From Paraspadella gotoi (Eukaryota; Chaetognatha), in contig CM119271.1 of the NCBI GenBank assembly GCA_051294375.1, positions 2,122,677 through 2,186,676 on the forward strand: a stretch of 64,000 bases of DNA. The letters run 5' to 3'. Positions 23,147 through 35,900 of the stretch are shown here, piece after piece (within the stretch, counting starts at the first letter, position 1; each line of letters starts with the position of its first letter). The position numbers were made by a program, and so were the translations under genes. The notes under the pieces were generated by a model. It saw only the letters and a program-made list of their open reading frames with translations, searched no databases and was not told where the DNA came from.

Positions 23147-25045
23147 TTAAAAGGTTAACCATGATTTAGGATTTTTAACAAGCATTCTGTCGATATTTTC
23201 GCCCGAAATTCCCCGAACTTTCATCATCGGAACCACGTTTTCCAGGATGTGGGAAAATCCGTGTCCGCCGAAAGCCTAAGGAAAATTAGGTAAAAGTAAT
23301 AAAGACTCCAGTTGGTGATTTTGACAAAGTAAGGTTAATTCGTGATTAGTCTTTCTTATTTTCCCTCAAAGCCGTATCACACCTTGAGTCGGTGCTTGGT
23401 ATGAATATCGTGCGCGATAGTGATTTTCTCGCCAAATCCGTTTTCGATGAGAAGTTTGATTCTTCGAATTCTCTCCGCGTCCGAAGGCATGTCGAGGCTG
23501 GGCAACAGCTGATTTTTTTTTATAAGTAAAGGTTGTGAATAAAATTACTTGCCAATTAAGGAAAGTAAAAGGTTCATTGACTACAATCAATCCTGGAGAA
23601 CAAACGGATTGAATCATTTAACATAAAGTAAAGTGTTATCTTCTAAACAGATTTAGCGCGAATGGCAAAAAATATCTTGACAAAACATTACCTGATAATG
23701 GGAGCACTCGGTTCCAAAAAGGTCGTATTCGCAATAAGATCCCAGATCGGCAAACTCGAGGATATCCTCGTCACTGAGATCGAATTAAGAATAAGGTCAA
23801 AGGTCATCGATCACAATAACCTTCCATAGGCTTCTCACCGTAACAAGGTCCGGTCCAAATGCGACATGACGGTCCTACCCGCGAAGCCGCCCGCCTCTTG
23901 GAAGATGCGGAGGATCTCGAAGGGGGAGTCACGGTGTCGGCCGGGGTGAATGATCGCGGGAGGAACGCGGGAGGAAGAGGAGGCGCCTTTTCAAGGGGGT
24001 GGGTGGGTAGGTTGAGATGACCATGGCGGGGATTTCGCAAGATAAGCAACTAACCTGATTGCACGAGACCGGCGGCTTGCAACGCTTTTTTCTCTGTTGC
24101 CGTCAGAGGCCACGAGCATCCTAGCTCGCCCATCACGCCACAACGCACCTCCGTTCCTGAGGACTCGATTAATTCAATAAAGATGATTTAACAGAAACTT
24201 TGAAAAATCATTTCTCACCCTCGCATCCTTCCTCCAACTCAGTCCTCATGTGCTCGGCCATCGATTCTACGGTCATGTTGGCGACGTGGGGCGGGAGGGC
24301 AGCGTCCACGTAAAATCCCGTACCAAGCACCACGTTGACGCCCGTCTGCAAAGCGCAAGCCATGAAGCGGCGAATAACTATCTCCTAATCACACATTCTC
24401 AAACCTCTTTCGTGACGCGACTAGCGAACTCTATATCCCGATTTATTCCGAGCGTCGTGTTGTCGACGACGGTTCCGCCGCCGGCCGCCTTGAACTCCTT
24501 CATCTCCTGCAGAACTTCCTCGTTGGCCTCGTGAAGATGGAGGTTTGGTTTGTGGGCGTAGGGGTACTGAGGGAAAGAAGACGACGGCAATTGCCAAAGG
24601 AGACTCGGTCTCTCGTTCGGTATAGTTACACTAATGCTATACACTATCTGGGATACAGCTTCCACTCTAATTCGCCTAAACCCCTCGAGAAAGGGAGCGT
24701 GAGAAAAAAGGATGATGGAAACGTATGTATTAATTTTAATATAATATTATCATTAATAACTAATGACCATTAACCAGACTTTTTTTTCTCAAAACAAAGT
24801 CAAACATCAGTTTTAAATTCCACAACTCAGACTCGCATCAATTACGCTCCAACACAAACACGAACCTGCCTTATCCAGCCAAGATCGGCGAGAGTGAATT
24901 CCGTCGGAGGCTCTTTGCCCGCGGGGAGATCGGCAGGGGTGTAGGCGACTTTTTCAAAGGTCATGCTGAGATGCTCGTGGGGTAGGACCACTCCAAGGTC
25001 GGTCGGAGATATTGGGCCAGTCGCTGTTTGGATGACGGGACCCAT
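23147..25045 (-). CDS. PTER: Phosphotriesterase-related protein (amidohydrolase superfamily)
   Basis: Eight exons (about 25045-24868, 24567-24402, 24349-24222, 24160-24055, 23990-23840, 23780-23694, 23508-23381 and 23276-23147) give about 355 aa, close to animal PTER. The metal site is readable: LPHEHLSM supplies the His-x-His of strand 1, VMGELGCS the bridging acidic residue, [10 protein letters not shown] a His, MSHLDRTLL a His and Asp, and [13 protein letters not shown] the late metal-site residues. The C-terminus [16 protein letters not shown] matches the family. PTER was recently linked to N-acetyltaurine hydrolysis in mammals; bacterial relatives are lactonases and phosphotriesterases. 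The protein should be cytosolic, with no signal peptide. Exon frames join across conserved phases. Confidence 0.88.
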
Positions 25046-25662
25046 TTTCCACCCGCAGATTTTCTCGAAATTTTTGAGTTTCTGGACTATTAAATAATAA
25101 CAAAAATCAACACAGAATTGCGAATTAATCTTATTTGTTATTTCTCAATATAAGAAAAAGGCTTACTGAACATTGTGAAAACGTTGCTTAAATCTAATTA
25201 AAAATTTTACTATTAGTGACGATTCAATAAAACTTAGCGAATTAATTAAAAGTCTAATTTTAGAAACGTCTTAATACTATTGAATAATCTCTGGTGCCAA
25301 AAATTTTCGGTTATTGCACGTCGAAAATAAATGAACAACAAAAGCGGTGATTCGTTAAAAATTAAAAACTAAGACATGTAATTGTAAAGCGCGTTAATTT
25401 TAAAAAAACCTTTTTTGGCGTCGGAAGAAAGAATCTTTTTAAAATCGAAGGCTGGAATTGTAAAACTAAATTATTTGCCCCAGGGAGATTTGCGTCCCGA
25501 GTGAAAAAAGAAATCGTAAAAAAGTGGTGAGCTCTATATTATAGAGAACTTGTATATGGAACGTTGCCATAAAATCAGGCAACCACCTAAAATGTAACGT
25601 AAAATTCACACAAATCAAACTCCGAAAGGCAAGCTCGTCGCTTGAGCGGGCCGTTTCGCTCT
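25046..25662. other. Intergenic, PTER/UAP1 spacer
   Basis: AT-rich, with the 5' flank of PTER and the 3' UTR of UAP1 paralog A. No other feature found. Confidence 0.45.
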
Positions 25663-27492
<1,830 letters not shown>

Positions 27493-27716
27493 GGCATTGG
27501 AACCGAATTAGGGATCGATCCGTTATCAAAATTGTCTGTGTTCTATAAATGAATAAAACAACTGAGTCTACATTTGCCCCACCCCCAAAAAATGTCATTT
27601 ACGACGAATTCTGTAATTCGGTATTGTATATGTGTACAACAATTGCTATAAAATATATATTAGCTTTTTTGTAAAAATATAGTCGTTTGTATACATAAAT
27701 ATCACCATAACCAAAT

Positions 27717-29680
27717 TCAATTAACAACGTCATCATGATCGTTGCCAAGTTGAACATCCAAATGCAACGGAGATTGGAAGCAGCGATTTTTGACGATCGA
27801 CTCCAGTCCCTCACCAGCGTAAGAAACAAGCGGGGAGATCTCACAGATCGGCATTTCCAATGCATCAAAGTCAACAGAATTCTCCTTCGTCAAATGAGGG
27901 AAAAGACGTCCTTGAGAATCCTGAAAAGTGGCACCCGCCCGAAGCATTCGTTTGACGTGAAGTCTAATCAGCGCATCGCGAGAAGTCGACGGCGTTTTCT
28001 TAAGAGAGCCTTTAGTTTAGAGAGAGTGTTAAAGCCAACTTTGTCTTCTTTTCAGTCATATTTTATAGAATAGCTTCCTTGCTTTACCATCGCTATTTTT
28101 AAGCGGAGCAAACTCGTCCTCTCTGGCAACTTCCCAAGCGACAAATTTTTTGGCAAAGGGAAAAACATCAAAGACGAACTTTTCCATTTTGATGCCATTC
28201 GCTTTCGTGGCTCTCACTTTCTGGCCCCCTGTAGTTTTATTTAGGGTTTAGGGTTAGTGTTTGGGGGATTTAGTGTTAAGGTAATTAAGTAATAATTTTT
28301 CTAATTTAAAAAAAATATTTATTATTAATTAGTTTTTAAAAAAAAGCCAAAACCTCAGTCGGCGAAAGTAAAATTTCATCTAAACATTTTTTTTTCATTC
28401 CATAAAACCATTACCTTCATTAATAAAATTAATCTTTTTATAAGCGACGTGATGTTTAAGTTTTGTCTCATGACGGTCAATGACGTCCTGTAAAAAGGGA
28501 ACTGTGAAAAAGTGGTCACAGATGTTGCCCAGGCCGAAAATTAATCTCCCGTCGCAACTCCGACGCTCGGCGATGGACCAAGGGATTTCCGAGTCTTTCA
28601 AAAACTGAAATATTTTTCAACCAAGATTATATGCACAAAACTAGCAGTTAATTTGGCGAGTCCCTAGTGAGACCCCCACCTTAAACTCGCCGTTAACTTT
28701 GCACAAAACCCCGAGTCCATCACGAGGCTCCGATTTTTCTACGACCTTCGAGCCGCACTCAGCACCTTTCTCAATACAGTACCCGATGAACGCGGGGTCA
28801 CCGACTTTGACTAAAATGTTGTCCACGCAAAAGACATGAACATACTGGACGCCCCGTCGCCGCATATCATCAAGCATCCGGCATTGCTCGATGGCTTTGT
28901 ACAAGCCGCCATTTCCATCAGGGGCACGGGCAATCTTGTGAGTTTCTTCCATCAGTATCTTGCCTTTCGGGTCAAGGCACGGAATTGTGTTTTGCTTAAA
29001 AAGGAGGACGTCCTCTTGCTCAAGGCCAAAAAAATTTTGCCTTTGAAAAAAGGACATAGTTTGGTCGTGAGTTGCCTTACTGGTCATTATGTACCACGGA
29101 ATTAAGGTATGTTTCGACCTACCCGAGGTCAAATTAGCAAACTTTGAAGAGGCGAGCTCTTTAAGCTTTAAAATTTGCTCAGCCTGTAGCTGGAAAAGGG
29201 TTTTCCCTGAAGGGAGACCAACGTCGTACATGCCTTTGGGATAGTCAATCCCGAGCCGTGTGGCCTGACCACCAGCAAGAAGCAGCATTGCCGTTTCACC
29301 ATTGGCCATAGAATTTAAGCCGATTTCCTCATAGCTTATTAATTTTGCCTCGTCTAATCGTGCCGTGCTGACTTGGGAATCTCCAGGCAAAGGTTCGGGC
29401 AAACCGTAAGCTCGTCCACCAGTCAACTCATTAGAGNNNNNNNNNNTCCAGGCAAAGGTTCGAGCAAACCGTAAGCTCGTCCACCAGTCAACTCAGAGCC
29501 AAAGGTGGCCTGGTTAAAATTGGCCAACAATTGCTCTAAGTTTAATTCATCAAGATCCTGCAGAAGTAAACGCTTTTTACGTGCGTCGAGTTGATCCCAA
29601 AAGCGTACGAGATGATTCTGGCCATAGAGAGATAATTTTTGGATAAGGTCATGAGGCAGTTCGGTTAATGCATCGGCCAT
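27717..29680 (-). CDS. UAP1: UDP-N-acetylhexosamine pyrophosphorylase, tandem paralog B, with altered nucleotide loop and an assembly gap
   Basis: Same exon plan as paralog A. Exon 1 is 29680-28683 and is interrupted by 10 N at 29437-29446; the others are about 28603-28412, 28235-28090 and 28012-27717. Conserved blocks include [56 protein letters not shown] and [15 protein letters not shown]. The nucleotide loop reads [10 protein letters not shown]: the second glycine of GxGTRLG is alanine. About 50 bp flanking the gap is duplicated with one mismatch (TGGRAYGL...EPLPG appears twice), so the protein is broken only by the assembly and not by a real lesion. No other stop is seen. It may be a less active or specialised UAP1. 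Confidence 0.88.
29437..29446. other. Assembly gap (10 N) flanked by a 50-bp duplication
   Basis: Ten N separate two near-identical segments, 29391-29430 and 29447-29494, both containing GTAAGCTCGTCCACCAGTCA. A failed contig merge is more likely than a biological tandem duplication. Confidence 0.85.
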
Positions 29681-30482
29681 GACATTGCAATAAAGTAGAA
29701 CAGCGCGGGTTCTGATATTGCAAATTGTTTAATGTCTATGAACTGGGAATGTGAGAATTATGAAAAATTCAGGAGCGATTGTCAATAATTATTAATAAAA
29801 GTGATAGTTTAAATAAAAAACTACTGTTTTTCGTCGGTTTGTATTTCAAATAAGAGGAATTACTGGGAATGTTTGGTCGTGAGGTTGATTTTTAAAAAAA
29901 TAAATAAATATTAAAGATGGAAAGAAAGAGTATGATATCATATGAAGTTTAAGGCGGCTTACAACAAAAAAAACTATCTCAGCGAGAAACTATCCAATTT
30001 GAACTATTTTTAAGCTAACTTGTTCAAATAAGCCGGAAAAACGCTTCCGGTATGGTCATAAGCTCATGATTTATACGTTTACCTTTACTACCGCTTACGT
30101 ATTCGGCTTACGTGACCATTCTTAATTTCATAAATGGTGTTCATAGCAATAAATATCAAGTTCGATCGTACGCAATCTTCAGAAAAATCATACAATATAC
30201 ATATCACAGTTGAAAAAAAGTATCCTTTTAATCACACGATTGCTTTTTTGTTTTGTTTTTCGCAAACCGACCGACCGACACCAGCTTTAACCGGCTTCGG
30301 ACACGCCCACAATCTGTTACATCCGGGAGTACGCTTTGGAGAATCACATCCGGCAGTGACGAAAGGACGGAATGAAGCGAGTAGGGAATAAAAAGAGTTG
30401 CGCTACACGATTCGGCGGGAATTTTTTTTAGATTGGAGACTTAAAAAGGGGCGTTCAGGAAAAGGGGGGGGGTGATAGAATT
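29681..30482. other. Intergenic, UAP1/TESK spacer with repeat sequence
   Basis: AT-rich at the UAP1 side. From about 30255 it contains an ACCGACCGACCGAC run and an AAAGAGTTGCGCTACACGATTC block that recurs, diverged, at 31940-32010. No coding frame seen. Confidence 0.5.
30255..30420. repeat. (CCGA)n-containing interspersed repeat, copy 1
   Basis: ACCGACCGACCGACACC at about 30268 and AAAAGAGTTGCGCTACACGATTC at about 30391 match the same two landmarks, in the same order, at 31950-32005. Confidence 0.5.
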
Positions 30483-32653
30483 TCAACCGAATCCATCGTC
30501 TTGGATTTCCGGCGCTGAATCGAGAGTCTCGACCACTTGGACGAACGAAGGTCGTCGCTTCGGATCGAAGCTGCAGCAGACGACGGCGGCGTCGAGGAGA
30601 AAAGGCGGCGCGCCGACGCCGTGGGTCGAGAGGAAGGCGTCCGTATCGAGAGCAAATTCCTAGAGGAGAGGGAGGGTGGATTAAGTGGATGTTTTTCTCA
30701 TTACAAATTATTTCTAAAACTCATTTCCTTATCTCCCGCTTGCAGTTCAATACACTACACTACTACAATACACTACTAGGTCCCAATTTCTGACAAAAAC
30801 CACCTGCGTCCTGATCAACACGTCGGGATCCGCTTCGATCCTCCCCACCGTCTGACACACGATGATCCCGAAGGAAAAGACGTCGACCTTCTCGTCGTAG
30901 GGTTCGCCCACGAGACATTCCGGCGCCATCCAGTAAGCCGTGCCCACGGTGGCCAGCCTCTTCGAGGATCGCGCCGTGGAAATTTTGGCTGCGAGTCCGA
31001 AGTCGCCGACGAGCGCCGAATAGCGCGGCGCGCCGGGGATGTCGTCTTCGGCCGGCGTCGTCTCTTCCTTTCTCACCAACACGTTCTTTGAGGTGAGGTC
31101 GCGATGGAAGATCCCGCGGGAATGGAGGTAGGCCATTCCACGGGAAATGTCAACGACGAGCCCCGATCGGAGGCGCCAGGGCAGATGGACGTGGCTGTTA
31201 AGGACGGAAATAAGGGAGCGGAAATTAAACTCAATTAAACTCACGATGCATCGTAGAAAACAGAGTCTGCTGACTGCGTCTATTTAATAGAATAACGTTA
31301 AAGGAAAATAATTAGAAAATGATAACGGCATCCGCCCAAAACTCACTTCTCTTTATCGAGCAGCATTTGTTCCAAGTTTCCCCCGTTGATAAACTCCGTC
31401 AGCGGGTGCAGCTGACCGTCGTCCACGCAGACGCCGACAAAGCGCAAGATGTTCGGATGATGCATCTGCTTTAGAAGCTGCGTCTCCTTCAGCGCGTTGG
31501 GTCTATTCTTTTTGTTCGTGTTGAGTTTGAGGACCATCACCTGAAGAACAGGATGAGGGATCAGGAGGGTGACAGATTCAGGAGATATTGAAACAAGAAC
31601 GGAGATTCCAATGTGTGTTGCGCCGCAGTAACTTTCTTATCACGTATATTTCCGTATATATTTGATACGTATTTCATCGAAATATGTTTTTTATTTTCAT
31701 ATATTTTTTTACAAACTATAGGTAGCACTAGCAGTCGCTTAGATTCATATCAACGAAAATAATAAGAGCAACCAAATATAAACGAATTTGAATTTTGGGT
31801 CATGTGATCAATTTTTAAAGTGATCACTTGACTTCTCAAGTATATTAAATAATTATATATGCACGTTAAAGGTCTTACGGTGCCTTTCTTGATAAAATAT
31901 TACTCGAAAGAACATTTTTAACCAAAGGGTAACAGACCGGTGGTCAGACAGACCGACCGACCGACAAGTGACTTAAAGAGTTGCTACGCGATTCTCGCGG
32001 CGCAACTAAATAGATAAATATCGCAAATTTCATACCTCTTTGGTGAGCTTGTGTGTGACTTTAAAGACTTGAGAAAAGAATCCAGCGGCGATCCTCTCTC
32101 GGACAAAGTCATCGAGCCGGTGCAGGGAGGAGACGGCGGCGACGACGGCGTCGAAGGAACTCGAGGCGAGCACCGCCACCGGGGCGCTGAAATCGGAACT
32201 CACGAGATTCGGCTCCGCCGGTGCAGCGGCGGCGGCATCCTCCCGGTCGTCCAAGAATGGATCGGGCGGAGATTCGATTGGCGGCGGAAAAGGAACGACG
32301 ATCGAGTTCTCCCCCGACGCCCACGACGAAGCGGAATCGGTCGATGCGAGGTCGAGTCTCCGCCGCAACGTCTCCACGGGGTCGAGCGAGGGCGTCGATG
32401 AGGCGTTCGGGGCGCTGAGCGGAGAGGGAGTCGAAAGGCGCGGGGGAATGGAGGAGTTGGTCTCGTCTCTGGACGTGGGGGAATCGGTAAAAGTGCGGAG
32501 GGAAGCCGGAAGGACGGGAGAGACGAAGCCGTTTCTCGGCGGAGCTTTTCCACCGGGGCCGACTTCTGCCAACTCGGAATCGTCTGAACGAAACGACGAT
32601 TCGAACCTCTCGGCCGAAGACGACGACTCTTCGCCGTCGACGTCTGAATCCAT
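30483..32653 (-). CDS. Testis-specific protein kinase (TESK) family kinase with long N-terminal extension
   Basis: Four exons, 32653-32036, 31540-31347, 31194-30804 and 30659-30483, give 1380 nt (459 aa). Residues 1 to about 190 are disordered and rich in Ser, Pro and Asp. The kinase domain begins at [20 protein letters not shown] and shows VMVLKLN (ATP-site Lys), [36 protein letters not shown] (catalytic loop, diagnostic of TESK/LIMK), GDFGLAAKI (Mg-binding DFG), YWMAPE and FDPKRRPSF. All catalytic residues are present. TESK kinases phosphorylate cofilin at Ser3 and slow actin turnover. In vertebrate TESKs the kinase is N-terminal with a C-terminal tail; here the order is reversed and the protein stops soon after the kinase. 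Confidence 0.88.
31940..32010. repeat. (CCGA)n-containing interspersed repeat, copy 2
   Basis: AGACCGACCGACCGACAAG followed by AAAGAGTTGCTACGCGATTC, in the first intron of the TESK gene. Related to the block at 30255-30420. Confidence 0.5.
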
Positions 32654-32960
32654 CGATCCTTCTTCTCAAAGAGACGACTTGGCGGGTAAAGTCATCCTCG
32701 TCGCGGAGGAGAGAGCCGTTCGTTGACCCCTGCCGCTCTCGCCGCCGTCACTCTCGACCACGCCCACTCTCGGCGGAGAGTAACCATCATCTAAGTTCGA
32801 TTGCGAGATCTTATCCTCCTTCGCTTTTCGTTCTTTTATAAAAAAAATCTTTCCGTGATATAGCTAAAAATAACAAAAACAACGAAAAGGAAATTTAAAT
32901 AACAAAAAAGGTATAAAAAAGCAAAATACGAATAATAAATAGTAAATAGAAAATAAATAA
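32654..32960. other. Intergenic, TESK/ARM-SPRY spacer
   Basis: About 300 bp. GC-rich next to the TESK start (probable 5' UTR) and AT-rich next to the stop of the ARM-SPRY gene. Confidence 0.4.
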
Positions 32961-35900
32961 TTATGCGGACGACGACAAGACGCCGTCGATAATCTCTATA
33001 TTTCGGTAAAAGTAAACCGATGTTTGTGTCTTGCATTCGCGTGAATTGGCTGGCGCGTAGTGGAAGTTGGTTTGACCCCAGTTGACCTTGAGATCGGTTC
33101 GAGAGAGAACGGGAGCGACGACGATGTCAACTCCCGACACCGAATCTACGGTTCTCCCGGAACGCGAAGCCGGAAAAGGAAAGTCGAAAAAACGAAAGGA
33201 GGCGACTCCGTCCTTGACGACAAAGACTCTAAATTCGGTCGAAGAGTTAACGTCGCCTTCACGGACGAGTCCAACTCCGATCGTTGTGGAACCGGCGATC
33301 GAACACGTCGATCCGTTGGGAAGCGTCAATAGGTGACGGTCGGAATCGCGCGAGATCAAAACGGTCAAGTCATTCGTCGGTGTCGTCTCCACGATGTGGT
33401 TCCGCTCATGCAAAGTGGTGACCCGAAAACCGGCTAAGAGAGAGGCGGCCAGACAATCGACGAGGCATTCGAAGTAGGCGACAGGCGTCGGGCCGGGTTC
33501 GGCAGTGTGGGGAAAAAGCGCCGCCGCCTCGCCTCGAATAATATTTTTCACTCGAAAAGCGTCCTTGCGGGTTAAGGAAGAGGCGTTAGGGATGCCGTCG
33601 ACGGCGGTCAAATCCTCGCGCGATCGGCAGAGACTAGAAAATTTGTGTTTGAGATCCAAAGTCGTGGGTTTGGAGATTCCGCCACGCCCACCAATTCGTC
33701 TGGCGTCATGCCCATCGCTCCGCTCGCCGTCAAGGTCCTTGTCCGATCCCCAAGAGGAGGAGACGGGGTCGACGGCGGAGCAGGCGCCGGCCCCAGAACA
33801 AGAACTCGATCGATGTTTTCCCGCATCGACGACTGAGAGCGACTCGGTGTTCGAAAAGACTTTGTCGGCAACATCATCGGCCGCCTTGCCCTCGATCAAT
33901 ACTTGGGAAACGTAGTCATCGACGCTGAAGAAACCTGGCGGCATGTTGTAACGGAAGTTGGAGGCGCCGAAGTTGAAAGAGCACATTTGATCCGTGGCGA
34001 AGGAGGCGGCCGGGTACCTAGTGGGATTACAATTGTGATTTGATGGACAAAAAATACTTTCACTTGTAAATCTACTATGAAATATTTAGATATTATTTTG
34101 ACATTGCGTATTTACTTTCTTTGTCGTTGCGTTTTGAATTTAGGGAAAAAACTGTTTTTGAATTGTTTAACGACTAACAAATTGTCTAATATAATTCGTT
34201 GTTAAACAATTCAAAAACTGTTTTTTCCCTAGATATTATTTTGAAAACTAAATCATTATAAAACCTTATTAAATATGTTCCGGTAATAATGAAAACCGAA
34301 AAAAAGCGAAATAAACTGCCACAATATGCAAATGAGATTGAATAACTCATTTCGATTTGAAATAAAACACAAAATACTCCCGAAATCCCTTAACTCCTTA
34401 CCAAGTGTACTTTCTGACGTCGACCCCGACGAACGCCAGGCCCATCGATTGCCCCCCGAGCCAATACTCAATCTCGCCCACACCGTCACGGTTACGCAAT
34501 AAGCAGCTCACCACGTCGTCTGATAATGAAAGCGAGAGATATAGTTAAAATAAATTTAATAAAGCTACGAAAAATCTATTAAATTATAACAAGAAGAATT
34601 AACCTTCATTCCATTCTCGGCCGTAGTTGTTCTCCCTCTCTGTCGTGACGGGTCCGTTCCAAGTTTTACATCGAGACCCGTCGAAGGCGAAAGACCATTT
34701 GCTGTCGCCGACGCCCATGCCTTCTACCGGTTGGAAAAGGGAGTTCTGTGAAAAAAGGATCAAAGGTGAACATCAATGAATGTTATGAGCGATGAGTTAG
34801 TCAGCTGCTGTTACCTTCGCTGCCCATCCGAGTTGAATGATTCCGGAACTTAACAGCGTAACTTCAAAATACCATCCTTTAGGAGGATCCGTATGACGCG
34901 CAAAGCACTCCAATCTAACAGAAAAATAATATCAAATAATCTAATACAAGGAAGTGGTTTTTTCATATAATTAAAACATTCTTTGAAATATTATAACACT
35001 TCTTTGATAGGGAAGCCAGGTACTCTTAGAGTGAATAAACAAGACTGTGAGAGAGTCTTGATTGAAAGCTTGCAGGGATCTGCTAAGTCTTATTTTGTAA
35101 GAGTGATGGAAGCCTTAAACCACCAAAGCCTGTCCAAAGTTATGGTCAAGATATCTTATTTATTAAATGAATGGATAATATTTATATTGGTTAATAATAA
35201 AATAATGAATGTAATTGACGGCAACGCCAAGTTTTCCCTCCAGACCGATTTTACCCACCCGCCCACGCCGTGCGTCGCCCTCCCGCTCTCAAAAGTCCAG
35301 TTGATGTTAGTGGCGTCCAACCGGGATCCGGACAAAAGGAGACCAGGCGTCTTGTCTTGAGCCGACATGGTGACCCCCTGGAAAGAGGAGGGGTCGATTT
35401 CCGGCGCCGTGGCCAGTGCGGCGATGGCGGCGGAGGATGGAATGGAGATCCACTGTTTGAGGACGGCGTTAGAGCAAGTGAGGACGCTCCACGCGCCGTA
35501 GACGGCTTTGAGACGGAGCGCGTCGTCGAGCCAATCCTCGCAGATTTCGCGAGGAATTTGGGTCAGATTGGATAAGAGGACGAGGGAGGATCTGGCGACG
35601 GAAGTGAATAATTCGTCGAACTGCGGATCGAAAACGGGCAAGAGAATGAACTCGTCGTCTTCCTGACCGACAGAAACCGACGATTCTGGCCGACGCTCGG
35701 CGTCCCGATCGACAGACATTCGTTCCGAATTAGATTTCTCGGTCATGGAATCTTTCTTCTCATCTTCGTCATTAGACGGAGCCGAATTGACGACTGGCAG
35801 CGGCATTTTAGTCGGCGTGGCTTTTCCGTCGCCGCCGGCCCCTATGTCGGTTCTCGGCGTCGATGGGGCTCGTTTTTCCGGCGATTTCGCGCCGATTGTC

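Noticed and set aside
29437-29446. Premature truncation of UAP1 paralog B
   Set aside because: The break coincides with N bases and a flanking duplicate; the frame is intact when the duplicate is ignored.
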